A stretch of 64,000 nt of DNA, taken from the NCBI GenBank assembly GCA_013288005.1, contig JABDCS010000006.1, positions 1-64,000 on the forward strand. The letters run 5' to 3'. Positions 26,093 through 34,006 of this stretch are shown here, piece after piece (within the stretch, counting starts at the first letter, position 1; each line of letters starts with the position of its first letter). A program made the position numbers and the translations under genes. Under the pieces are notes generated by a model. It searched no databases, was not told where the DNA came from, and saw nothing but the letters and a program-made list of their open reading frames with translations. The stretch is from Chlamydiota bacterium (GTDB taxonomy: Bacteria; Chlamydiota; Chlamydiia; Chlamydiales; Rhabdochlamydiaceae).

Positions 26093-28066
26093 ATGGTTTC
26101 ACGTGTTGCGAGCTCATCGACACCGCTACCCGATGTTCTAACGTCACTCTCTTCAGAACTCTCTCGGTCAGGAGGCAAAGAGGAGAATCGAAGGCCCTCT
26201 TCAAGTTCTTCTGGAACTTCTTCTATTGTCTCTGCCCCCTCAGGAATTAGTGATGAAGAATGGGTGGATATGCTTCCACGACTACCAGTTTCTATGTTAA
26301 GTCCTGTAGGTTCTCCAAGAACGGATAGGGAAGAGGAATTAGGCGGTGCTGCAACAGCTAAGAGTCAGCCTAGTGTATTTTCGCAAATTTCTGCTGAAGT
26401 AAATGTAGATAATCCTGTAGGTCCCTGCGTTTATGTCTACAAAGTAGACGCAGAATCAAATGTTTCAGAAGCTCGCTACAAAACGTTCAAAATGGGTGAA
26501 GGGGGAGGGGATGTAAGCGCCTTTGAAGCTTTGGATCTTAAAACAAAAGAAATAGTGATCCTCAAAACGAATCGTTTGCAACACGATCCTAGAAATTCCA
26601 TAAGCTGTGTGCGCATAGAAAGAGAAGCTTCCATTTTAAGAAAGCTGAAAGATAGCCATTATGCTCCTGTAATTAAGGACTACTTTTATGCTAATTCTCA
26701 ACAGCGTGTTCTCGTGTTGGATCGTTTAGAACCTCGTTACAACGTTCAAACAAGATTTAATGTTACATGGCAATTACAATGGCCACAATTAGTAAGCATC
26801 GCATTTCAGTCCTTGCATGCTTTGTATTGTTTTCAAGAGAAGGGAATTATTCATGCGGATCTTAAGCCTAAAAAATTGTCATTAGACCCCTCTATGCAAC
26901 TCAAATTCGTGGGTTTTGAGCGCGCACAAAGGAAGTCATACCTTCCAAAAGCAAGTGAAGGGTTAAACGCTTATAGCGCACCGGAAGCATGTCTTAATTT
27001 GCCGTCTGATAGCTCTGTAGATGTATGGAGCACAGGTCTGATCCTGACAGACCTTGCAACAGGACAGACTCTTATCCAAGAACGTTTGGAAAAATGCGAA
27101 AACCCTATAAAGGTGATTGCCATAAGTCGAGGATTACCACCTAAAGAATGGCTTGATAAAAGTATGGTGACACCTCAATTTTTCGTGAAAAGTTCAGACG
27201 GGCATTATTCTCTTTTAGCTCATGATCCGAAACATCATCGTCCTGTCGATAGTTTAGGGGAATATCTAAGAAAGAATATCGAAGAACGTTGGTCGCGCTG
27301 TACACTTGCCGAAGAACGCCATCACTTAATAGACCTGATAGATAAAATGACATCTTATCAAAAAAGGATCTCTCCACTAGAAGCAATTGCCCATCCCTTA
27401 TTTGATAAGTATGTTTTTCTGCAAATTCGTAAGGTAAAAGAAAGTCCAATAACACGTGTATGTATATCTATTGTTAAACCAGGGATTCATGGGGAAAATA
27501 TTTTTTCTAAGTTTTTTATAGATGTCGATTTTAGGCGATATCCTCAAAGCTCCTGGTTATTACACAACTGTGAAAATAAAACTTCTCTCTATAATGTTAT
27601 TTTGTACAATGGCGCCACTATTCTTAAAACAGAGCAATTACACATCCCATCACGGGCCCTTTTAGAACTGCGAAGTGATAGTGATGGCAATCCCTTACTC
27701 GATATTCATCCTTTCAAGTATAAGCAAGTCGCCCAACTAAGAATTCTATCTTCAATAGCCTCTTCATCCAGCAGTAGTTGTGCATCACCTTGGAAATATA
27801 CTATAAATTCCGAAAGGCAATCCATGTTGCATTCTCTAGCAGATCTTGCCATTTCTACCAGCAGCTTTAAAAGCACCAGACAGTTACCTTCATCCACCAA
27901 AGTTCTCCTCCGTAGCAAAGGAAGAGGATCATCTTTGGCTTCCGGTAAGGACATTTCCTCCGAATCCCGTAAACGCGCATCCCAAGTGTTAGAGAGTGCT
28001 AGCACAGCTACTTTAAAGGGTTTAAAAGGCGATTTTTCAAGAATGAAAAGATTGAAAAAAATGTAA
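26093..28066 (+). CDS. Kinase-array paralogue 4: pseudokinase-like with HxD retained but DFG lost
   Basis: The 657-aa protein starts MVSRVASSSTPLPD with AAGGAGC upstream, only 20 bp after paralogue 3. The leader has a Ser run and the acidic Trp motif SDEEWVDMLPRLP. The kinase-like domain keeps Lys 158 (VILK) and an intact catalytic loop HADLKP (254-259), but the Asn is replaced (KKL) and DFG reads GFE (274-276), so the metal-binding Asp is missing. YSAPE and RGLPPKEWLD are present. It is intermediate between the dead and live members. The post-kinase module has SSWLLH. The tail ends RKRASQVLE and KRLKKM. Confidence 0.85.
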   Translation: MVSRVASSSTPLPDVLTSLSSELSRSGGKEENRRPSSSSSGTSSIVSAPSGISDEEWVDMLPRLPVSMLSPVGSPRTDREEELGGAATAKSQPSVFSQISAEVNVDNPVGPCVYVYKVDAESNVSEARYKTFKMGEGGGDVSAFEALDLKTKEIVILKTNRLQHDPRNSISCVRIEREASILRKLKDSHYAPVIKDYFYANSQQRVLVLDRLEPRYNVQTRFNVTWQLQWPQLVSIAFQSLHALYCFQEKGIIHADLKPKKLSLDPSMQLKFVGFERAQRKSYLPKASEGLNAYSAPEACLNLPSDSSVDVWSTGLILTDLATGQTLIQERLEKCENPIKVIAISRGLPPKEWLDKSMVTPQFFVKSSDGHYSLLAHDPKHHRPVDSLGEYLRKNIEERWSRCTLAEERHHLIDLIDKMTSYQKRISPLEAIAHPLFDKYVFLQIRKVKESPITRVCISIVKPGIHGENIFSKFFIDVDFRRYPQSSWLLHNCENKTSLYNVILYNGATILKTEQLHIPSRALLELRSDSDGNPLLDIHPFKYKQVAQLRILSSIASSSSSSCASPWKYTINSERQSMLHSLADLAISTSSFKSTRQLPSSTKVLLRSKGRGSSLASGKDISSESRKRASQVLESASTATLKGLKGDFSRMKRLKKM

Positions 28067-28110
28067 AAAAACGTCAAAAAAATTACTTTTAAAACACCGC
28101 TTAGAACTTT

Positions 28111-29925
28111 ATGGTTTCTTCTATCACGAGCTTGCCCACTTCGACATCTGTTGTTACGGCATCAGCAACATCATCCCCTAAAAAGGGAGTGGAAGATCAA
28201 CAGAGCCGGATACAATCCCCTATAACCGCGAGTGTGTGCGTAGTTGAAGAGCCAGCTGCAAAAATTGCACAGTTGACACCTAGTAGATTTCCACATTTGC
28301 CTTCGTTGCATACTCCACCTATTTTTAGCGTAAGTGCAGATAGAGATATTTACAAAATGGAACCGGGTTCAGGAAAAAGAGCCCTTTGTTATCACGCCCT
28401 CTCACTAATAGGAAGCGGAAGCCACGCTCAGGTTTTTGCTGCAAATGATCTTGCAAACGGAAAAACGGTGGCGCTGAAATGCAATCGAAGAAGAGAAATT
28501 GATGAGAATTATGTTAATAGTTGCCAAGGTTTGCTTACAGAAGAAGTCTTATTAAGGAGACTAGAACCAAACTCTTTTACTCCTTCGGTGCTCGACGGAT
28601 TCTATGCTAATGATCAAGAACGAGTTCTTGTGCTCGAACATTTGGAACGCGATAACTTCCTAGATCGACGCTTTAGTGATGCTAGGCCTTTCATGTGGCC
28701 ACATTTTATAAATATCGCCTTTCAATTGTTGAATGCCTTACGTCTGTTTCAACAAAAAGGAGTTATTCACGGCAATCTTAAACCTAAGAAATTGTCTTTG
28801 GATTCTGCAATGCAACTCAAAATCACAGGTTTTACTCGAGGAAAAACTCTATCATCCTCGCTTAAAGAAAACGTGCACGTCGATGCATATAGTGCTCCAG
28901 AGGTAGCTCTTAGATTGGATGTTGATTGTAAGGCAGATATGTGGAGTGTAGGAGCTATAATTGCAGAGCTTGCAATAGGTCATCCTTTCATCAGAACGGG
29001 TTCGGGAGATGGAAAAAATCAGATAAAAGCTATTGCCGAGTTACGCGGATTACCACCTTCGGAGTACTTAAATAAAAGTCCAACTGCTTCAAAGGCTTTT
29101 ATCAAATTATCTAACGGACATTATTATCTTGAAAGTGCTGATGGAAGACTTTACCGACCACCCGACCAGTTAGTAGGAGATTTAACTGCTAGGTTAAAGG
29201 AACGTTGGCCAAGTCACCTCTATCCTACAGAGCTTGTACACTTAACAGATCTAATCGATAAAATGACGGCTTATAAAGATAGAATTCATCCTCTTCAAGC
29301 CATTGAACATCCTCTATTTGAAAATTACCTATACTGGGAAATAAGTAAAATAGGCAACAGCCCGATAACTCGTATGTGTGTATTTCTTATTGATCCGGAG
29401 CTCCCCTTTTTACATGTTAATTTCGAAAATCATCCTAAAAGCCGTTGGTTATTGCATAAAGATAAAGGCCTAGCGGATCGTTATAAATGCATTTTTTATA
29501 AAGGACGCAACGTCCTCAGAAAGATTACTTTGGAAATTGAACGAAGAGCCCATTTGGAAATACGCTATAATGTACTCGACATTCATCCCTACGTTTATGA
29601 ACAAGGCCTTTCGCCTGAACCCCCTCCCTTTGTAGCAATCTCCCATGAGGCTACTTCATCCTGTAGCAGTCCTTCTGAAAGGCAATTTCTTGCGCAATTT
29701 GCCATGTCCTCGATTAGCAGCACTAGCTCGGCTCATGAAAAATCCTCATCTAGTACTCTAAAAGGAGCGGGGAGTAACTTAAGTCATCTGCCCTCATCAC
29801 AGGTTTTGCGTAAACGACCATCTGCAGCTTTATCTCCAAATAGCGTCAGCTCTATAAGTGCAGAAGAGGGTTCGGCAGGTGATAAACGATCAAAAAGGCC
29901 AAAAGAGGATCGAGCTTCCTCTTAG
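28111..29925 (+). CDS. Kinase-array paralogue 5: predicted pseudokinase with intact glycine loop
   Basis: The 604-aa protein starts MVSSITSLPTS; there is no clear Shine-Dalgarno site. Unlike paralogues 1-4 its glycine loop is intact (LIGSGSHAQVFAA, about 99-111) with Lys 123 (VALK). The catalytic loop reads HGNLKPKKL (220-228), lacking Asp and Asn, and DFG reads GFT (240-242). It could still bind nucleotide but should not catalyse transfer. YSAPE, RGLPPSEYLN and KMTAYKDRIHPLQAIEHPLF mark the C-lobe. The post-kinase module has SRWLLH. The tail ends RKRPSAAL and KRSKRPKED. A 268-bp AT-rich gap follows. Confidence 0.85.
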   Translation: MVSSITSLPTSTSVVTASATSSPKKGVEDQQSRIQSPITASVCVVEEPAAKIAQLTPSRFPHLPSLHTPPIFSVSADRDIYKMEPGSGKRALCYHALSLIGSGSHAQVFAANDLANGKTVALKCNRRREIDENYVNSCQGLLTEEVLLRRLEPNSFTPSVLDGFYANDQERVLVLEHLERDNFLDRRFSDARPFMWPHFINIAFQLLNALRLFQQKGVIHGNLKPKKLSLDSAMQLKITGFTRGKTLSSSLKENVHVDAYSAPEVALRLDVDCKADMWSVGAIIAELAIGHPFIRTGSGDGKNQIKAIAELRGLPPSEYLNKSPTASKAFIKLSNGHYYLESADGRLYRPPDQLVGDLTARLKERWPSHLYPTELVHLTDLIDKMTAYKDRIHPLQAIEHPLFENYLYWEISKIGNSPITRMCVFLIDPELPFLHVNFENHPKSRWLLHKDKGLADRYKCIFYKGRNVLRKITLEIERRAHLEIRYNVLDIHPYVYEQGLSPEPPPFVAISHEATSSCSSPSERQFLAQFAMSSISSTSSAHEKSSSSTLKGAGSNLSHLPSSQVLRKRPSAALSPNSVSSISAEEGSAGDKRSKRPKEDRASS

Positions 29926-30193
29926 CCGAGCCTGATATTTCTAATACCAATAAAGGAATCTGTATATATTGATTCTAATCTTATAATTAAAAATTTAATT
30001 ATATATTTTCTGAAGAATAGTTTTGTGTTTTTAAAATTTTTTTAAATTGTGCAAAACAAGGGATTCAAACTATTTCTTCTATACCTTTTTCAATTTAATT
30101 AATATTTATTAGAATATTATATTATTATTAATATAATTCGTTTATAATACTAATAATTTACTTATTTTTAATAAATTTAATTTCAGAGATATT
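29926..30193 (+). promoter_or_regulatory. AT-rich leader before paralogue 6
   Basis: The 268-bp gap is strongly AT-rich and has no gene. The last 75 bases (about 30115-30180) resemble the leader of paralogue 7 at 32303-32367, including TTATAATACTAATAATTTA and TTTAATAAAT, so a shared promoter is likely. TATAATACT (30144) is a possible -10. No Shine-Dalgarno site is evident before ATG 30194. Confidence 0.5.
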
Positions 30194-32095
30194 ATGGTTT
30201 TACAAGTCGGCGCGGGAGCACCTAGTGCAACAGCTTTAGTCACTCCTTCTTTAGCAGCTCCTGTCGCTGAGACTCCACAAGCTACTCTTCCCGTATACAC
30301 GTATTCTGTGGATGTAGATAAATGCATATTTCCTATGGTTGAAGATGGGTCGAGAGTCCCTCGCTATAAAGTGATTTCGCTCATTGGAAAGGGAACCCAA
30401 TCTCGTGTTTTTCAAGTTGAGATGATAGCATCAAAAGAAGTATTCGCTGTGAAATGCAATCGCCCACCAGAAATGGATGAGTTCCACAAAGCGCATTATG
30501 TGGATCTTTGCAGAGAAGCAAGAATGTTAAAAGCAATGCAAGCTATCGTCTATATACCCCGTTACTTTGAAGCTTTTGATGTAAATGTTAGGGAAGGAGT
30601 GCTAGTCCTAGAGAAATTGAATTGTCCAGATTTGTATACTACCTATTCATTGGGGTTCAAAAATGGTCTGCCTCGTTTCCATGTTTTAAGCATTACAATG
30701 CAAATATTGTTTGCATTAAAGAGCTTCAAGGAATTAGGAATTGTCCACACAGATATTAAACCGGAAAATACAAATTTAGATACCAGCTCGATGAAAGTTA
30801 AAGTGATCGATTTTGGCCAAGCCCTTAATATTTCTATATTGCAAAAAATAGCAGAAAAATACGAAATGCAAACGACTCTCTATAGATCTCCTGAGGTTAT
30901 TCTTAAGCCTAAGGATCATACGTATGATTACGCTATCGATATGTGGAGTACAGGGATATTACTTTCGGAGGTTGTATTAGGGAAACGTGCCACACCGTGG
31001 CCACTAGCTGAATTAAAAGGTATTCCGGAGGAGCATGTGCAAATGGCAAACATCGCCAAACTACGTGGAATGCCCCCTGAAACATGGCTCAATAGTAGCG
31101 CCGTCGCGCATCATTGCTTTAAGAAAAGGGACGATGGAATTCATGTGCTGTCCTTACCAGGAGAACCTGCTTACCGTCCAACTGATAGTTTGGCCGAACA
31201 ATTGAAAAATAAGGCCCTTACACATTGGCGTAATCCTGAATGGGAGAAAGACAAAAATCCACCTGAATTTATCGCAGAAGCAGAGGATTTTGCTGATCTT
31301 ATTAGTCAAATGACTTCATATGAAAATCGCATTACTCCTGAAGAAGCCATTGAACATCCTTTATTCAATAATTATCTCTTTTGGGAGGTAGCGATGAAAC
31401 AAAGTGAAAGCGTTCCTTTCAATTCAATTGCCTTTTTTGTTAAAGGTGAAAAATATTTTCAGATTGATTTAGAAAAATATCCAGAAAAGCATTGGTTTTT
31501 ACCTAAGTTTAATCCCGATCTTTCCTGTTCAGTTTTTTTGTATATGAAGAATGGGAAATTCATGGAGAGTGAAGAATGTAGGATTTCGGATAGAGCGAGG
31601 ATTCTCATTGATGAAGCTGGTTTCCATCATGTTGATCTTAGAAAATTAGATCCTGTTAGCCTTCCCCCTCCTGCTGCTTCTCCTGCAACTTTACCCACGG
31701 GTACCACCAGCCCTTTAGTCGCAGAAGTTTCTACTACTTGCAGCTCTTCACTCGTGACACCCCTTCCTGTTAAGCCTGTTTTGCCGTCTTTTCCTACCGA
31801 TTCTGCTGCAACAGCAACAGCAACAGCAACAGCAACCGTTTCTAGTAGTAGTAGTTCAAAAGATCCAAAGGTGCTCAGCCTCCTCAGGGGCAAGCCTGAA
31901 GATGCAGCTATAGCTCCCGCAGCTGCTAGTGCTTTCGCAGTGCCTTCACAGTCTCGGCGTTCAACTCGAAAACGCGCATCCGTTACATTAGAATCAGAAA
32001 GAAGAAGCCCTATAGTAGATTCTGAAGAAGACGCGATAGTGAGAGCGGATAAACGAGCAAAAAAAATGCCACAAGACGATGTGCCTGCCTCGTAA
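30194..32095 (+). CDS. Kinase-array paralogue 6: predicted active DYRK-like protein kinase
   Basis: The 633-aa protein starts MVLQVGAGAPS. All catalytic elements are present: glycine loop LIGKGTQSRVF (63-73), Lys 87 (FAVK), alpha-C Glu in CREARML (about 108), HTDIKPEN (185-192), DFG (206-208) and YRSPE (230-234) with the CMGC-type Arg. IDMWSTGILLSE follows. The C-lobe has the DYRK-like segment RGMPPETWL...CFKKRDDG and QMTSYENRITPEEAIEHPLF. The post-kinase module has KHWFLP. The tail contains a six-base tandem repeat coding Thr-Ala, poly-Ser, RKRASVTLE and KRAKKM. It is transcribed alone between two long AT-rich gaps. Confidence 0.88.
   Translation: MVLQVGAGAPSATALVTPSLAAPVAETPQATLPVYTYSVDVDKCIFPMVEDGSRVPRYKVISLIGKGTQSRVFQVEMIASKEVFAVKCNRPPEMDEFHKAHYVDLCREARMLKAMQAIVYIPRYFEAFDVNVREGVLVLEKLNCPDLYTTYSLGFKNGLPRFHVLSITMQILFALKSFKELGIVHTDIKPENTNLDTSSMKVKVIDFGQALNISILQKIAEKYEMQTTLYRSPEVILKPKDHTYDYAIDMWSTGILLSEVVLGKRATPWPLAELKGIPEEHVQMANIAKLRGMPPETWLNSSAVAHHCFKKRDDGIHVLSLPGEPAYRPTDSLAEQLKNKALTHWRNPEWEKDKNPPEFIAEAEDFADLISQMTSYENRITPEEAIEHPLFNNYLFWEVAMKQSESVPFNSIAFFVKGEKYFQIDLEKYPEKHWFLPKFNPDLSCSVFLYMKNGKFMESEECRISDRARILIDEAGFHHVDLRKLDPVSLPPPAASPATLPTGTTSPLVAEVSTTCSSSLVTPLPVKPVLPSFPTDSAATATATATATVSSSSSSKDPKVLSLLRGKPEDAAIAPAAASAFAVPSQSRRSTRKRASVTLESERRSPIVDSEEDAIVRADKRAKKMPQDDVPAS
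31808..31835. repeat. Hexanucleotide microsatellite in paralogue 6
   Basis: GCAACA is repeated about four and a half times in frame, coding alternating Ala-Thr in the low-complexity tail. Slipped-strand changes would alter tail length by two residues per unit without breaking the frame. Confidence 0.8.
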
Positions 32096-32112
32096 TTATT
32101 CAAAGTGAGCAG

Positions 32113-32160
32113 AGAGTATGTGATTCCTGACATTAATTATTGTCAGAGATTACATACTCT
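32113..32160. terminator. Hairpin after paralogue 6
   Basis: AGAGTATGTGAT (32113-32124) pairs with ATTACATACTCT (32149-32160), and the inner CTGACA/TGTCAG adds 6 bp around an AT-rich loop. The stem is long and near perfect, but no T run follows, so it may be a transcript-end or stability element rather than a classic terminator. Confidence 0.5.
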
Positions 32161-32383
32161 GTTGCCATCCTTATGATTCTTTTGCTAATTAAAGTTTAAT
32201 GATAATTTTAATTATAATAAATTCTTTTAATTTTTAAAAAATAATAGCAAAAGTTTTTATATATAATAATTGAATTGCTTTAATTAAATTAAGTTAATTA
32301 AATTTACGTATTATTAATAACATTATTTATATATAATATTAGTAATTTAATTACGTTTAATAAATTATTTAAGGAATTTTTTT
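32161..32383 (+). promoter_or_regulatory. AT-rich leader before paralogue 7
   Basis: The gap is AT-rich with palindromic TTAATTAAATTAAGTTAATTAA near 32279-32300. The stretch 32303-32367 matches the leader of paralogue 6. TATATAATATTA (32330) is a possible -10. TTTAAGGAAT precedes the start and acts as ribosome-binding site. Confidence 0.5.
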
Positions 32384-33958
32384 ATGGTTTCACATGTAGG
32401 GGCAGGAGTGCCAAGCGAAATAACAACTTTACTTCCACAGCCATTGGTAGCTTCAACATTGCCAGCAACAGACATCGCAGATAGGATGACGCAGTTATTA
32501 TCCGCGCAAAAATTAATTATTCCGGTTAAGAGAGCGCCAGGCGGAGCAATAGCAAGGAGTGCACCTCCAGTAGTATCTCGGCTCCTGCCTGCTACAGCTT
32601 GCGAAACAGGAGTTTCGACTAGAGATCTGTTGGAAGGGTATTTAGCCAAAGAGCGAAATAGGTTTCCTTCCCATCGTGTTCTGAGCTTTGCCATGCAAAT
32701 GTTATTTGCATTAAGAAATTTGAAACAATCAAAAATTATCCATACCGATCTTAAACCGGCGGACATATATTTTGATTCAGATTCTATGAGAATGATGATA
32801 ATCGATTTTGGTAAAGCGCGTACAATTTCTGAACTCGGTCCCTATCTAAAGGACCAGGTAGGGCAATCTCCTTTATATAAATCTCCGGAAGCAATTCTAA
32901 GGCCTAAAGATTATACATATGACTATGCGATCGACATGTGGAGTGCGGGGATAATATTGGCTAAACTTGCTACAATTCGCGAAGAAATTTTACCCGATAC
33001 AATTCCTAAAATGAAAGGTATTCCAGAGGAACAACTGCGTTTAGCCCAGATTGCGCACGTACGAGGAATGCCACCAGAAAAATGGTTAGGTAGCAGTGAA
33101 GAGGCTCACCATTGCTTTAAAAAAATGACAGATGGTGCTTATGCCCTTTGTTTGCCAGGAGTTCCTCCGCTACGTCCTACCGATTGTTTAATTGGATGTG
33201 TAAAAAAAATTGCGCAACAACATTGGTTGCCCACTCCTTATGGAGCTGAAGGACATGCTACGGCATTATTAGAAGAAATTGATCATTTTGGTGACCTCAT
33301 TGATCGAATGACTTCTTACGAAAACCGCATCACACCTGAAGAGGCAATTCAGCACCCTCTATTCAATAACTATATTTTTTGGGAAATAGCAAAAACAGAA
33401 AAATCTAATTTTTTTCGGGCCATTACTATTGGCGTGGAAGATGAAAATCAAGATGAAGTAATTAGTCATATTGACTTAGAAAAGTTTCCACAAAGCCATT
33501 GGTTTCTTCCATTTAAGGCAAGTTATGGTCGATATGCTGTTAAGTATCATATGAGAGATGCTAAAGATGTGTGTCACCTTAACCTGAGATTTCCAAAAAA
33601 AGCTCGGATCATAATCGATGGTGACCAAATAAAATTTATGGATCTTGCAATAGCTGGCAGTCCATTAATAAATATCCCCTCGGTCAGTAAAGTCTCCTTA
33701 AGCAGTTGTCTTGTCGACGCAGCTCCACCAAGCTTTTCAAGTAGCTTAGGTAGTAGAAGTGGGTCTACGCTTCCAAGCGATCACCCTGCAGCAACTGCAA
33801 CAGCGCCCCCCAGTGCCACTCCATCCGGAAGTGTACGAAAACGTGCTTCAGGGGCTCTAGAAGCTGACGCTCATCGATCCGCTACAGATTCTGAAGATGG
33901 AGGAGGCCACGATGTCTCCTCTGCTAAAAGGTCGAAGAAAGATTTCGGCAAGGATTGA
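32384..33958 (+). CDS. Kinase-array paralogue 7: kinase C-lobe only, N-lobe deleted
   Basis: At 524 aa it is about 100 residues shorter than its neighbours. The start MVSHVGAGVPSE is family-typical, but the glycine loop, ATP-binding Lys and alpha-C Glu are missing; residues 50-95 are unrelated to any kinase N-lobe. The C-lobe begins at RVLSFAMQMLFALR. It has HTDLKPAD (120-127, Asn replaced by Asp), DFG (141-143), YKSPE, and the DYRK-like RGMPPEKWL...CFKKMTDG. The C-lobe resembles paralogue 6, while the post-kinase module (RYAVKYHMRD) resembles paralogue 8. The tail ends RKRASGALE and KRSKKDFGKD. The frame is open, so this is a maintained variant, not an obvious pseudogene. Confidence 0.85.
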   Translation: MVSHVGAGVPSEITTLLPQPLVASTLPATDIADRMTQLLSAQKLIIPVKRAPGGAIARSAPPVVSRLLPATACETGVSTRDLLEGYLAKERNRFPSHRVLSFAMQMLFALRNLKQSKIIHTDLKPADIYFDSDSMRMMIIDFGKARTISELGPYLKDQVGQSPLYKSPEAILRPKDYTYDYAIDMWSAGIILAKLATIREEILPDTIPKMKGIPEEQLRLAQIAHVRGMPPEKWLGSSEEAHHCFKKMTDGAYALCLPGVPPLRPTDCLIGCVKKIAQQHWLPTPYGAEGHATALLEEIDHFGDLIDRMTSYENRITPEEAIQHPLFNNYIFWEIAKTEKSNFFRAITIGVEDENQDEVISHIDLEKFPQSHWFLPFKASYGRYAVKYHMRDAKDVCHLNLRFPKKARIIIDGDQIKFMDLAIAGSPLINIPSVSKVSLSSCLVDAAPPSFSSSLGSRSGSTLPSDHPAATATAPPSATPSGSVRKRASGALEADAHRSATDSEDGGGHDVSSAKRSKKDFGKD

Positions 33959-34006
33959 TTTTTCTTAAAATTAGGTAAACAAATTCATTTGATTGGATAG
34001 GTCGCA

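Noticed and set aside
31627-32133. Antisense 168-codon reading frame over the tail of paralogue 6
   Set aside because: The low-complexity Ser/Ala/Thr codons leave the opposite strand open by chance; the same is seen over the tails of paralogues 2, 4 and 11.
32384-33958. Calling paralogue 7 a pseudogene
   Set aside because: The N-lobe is missing, but the frame is intact from a family-typical start with a good ribosome-binding site to the conserved basic tail, so it is kept as a coding gene.
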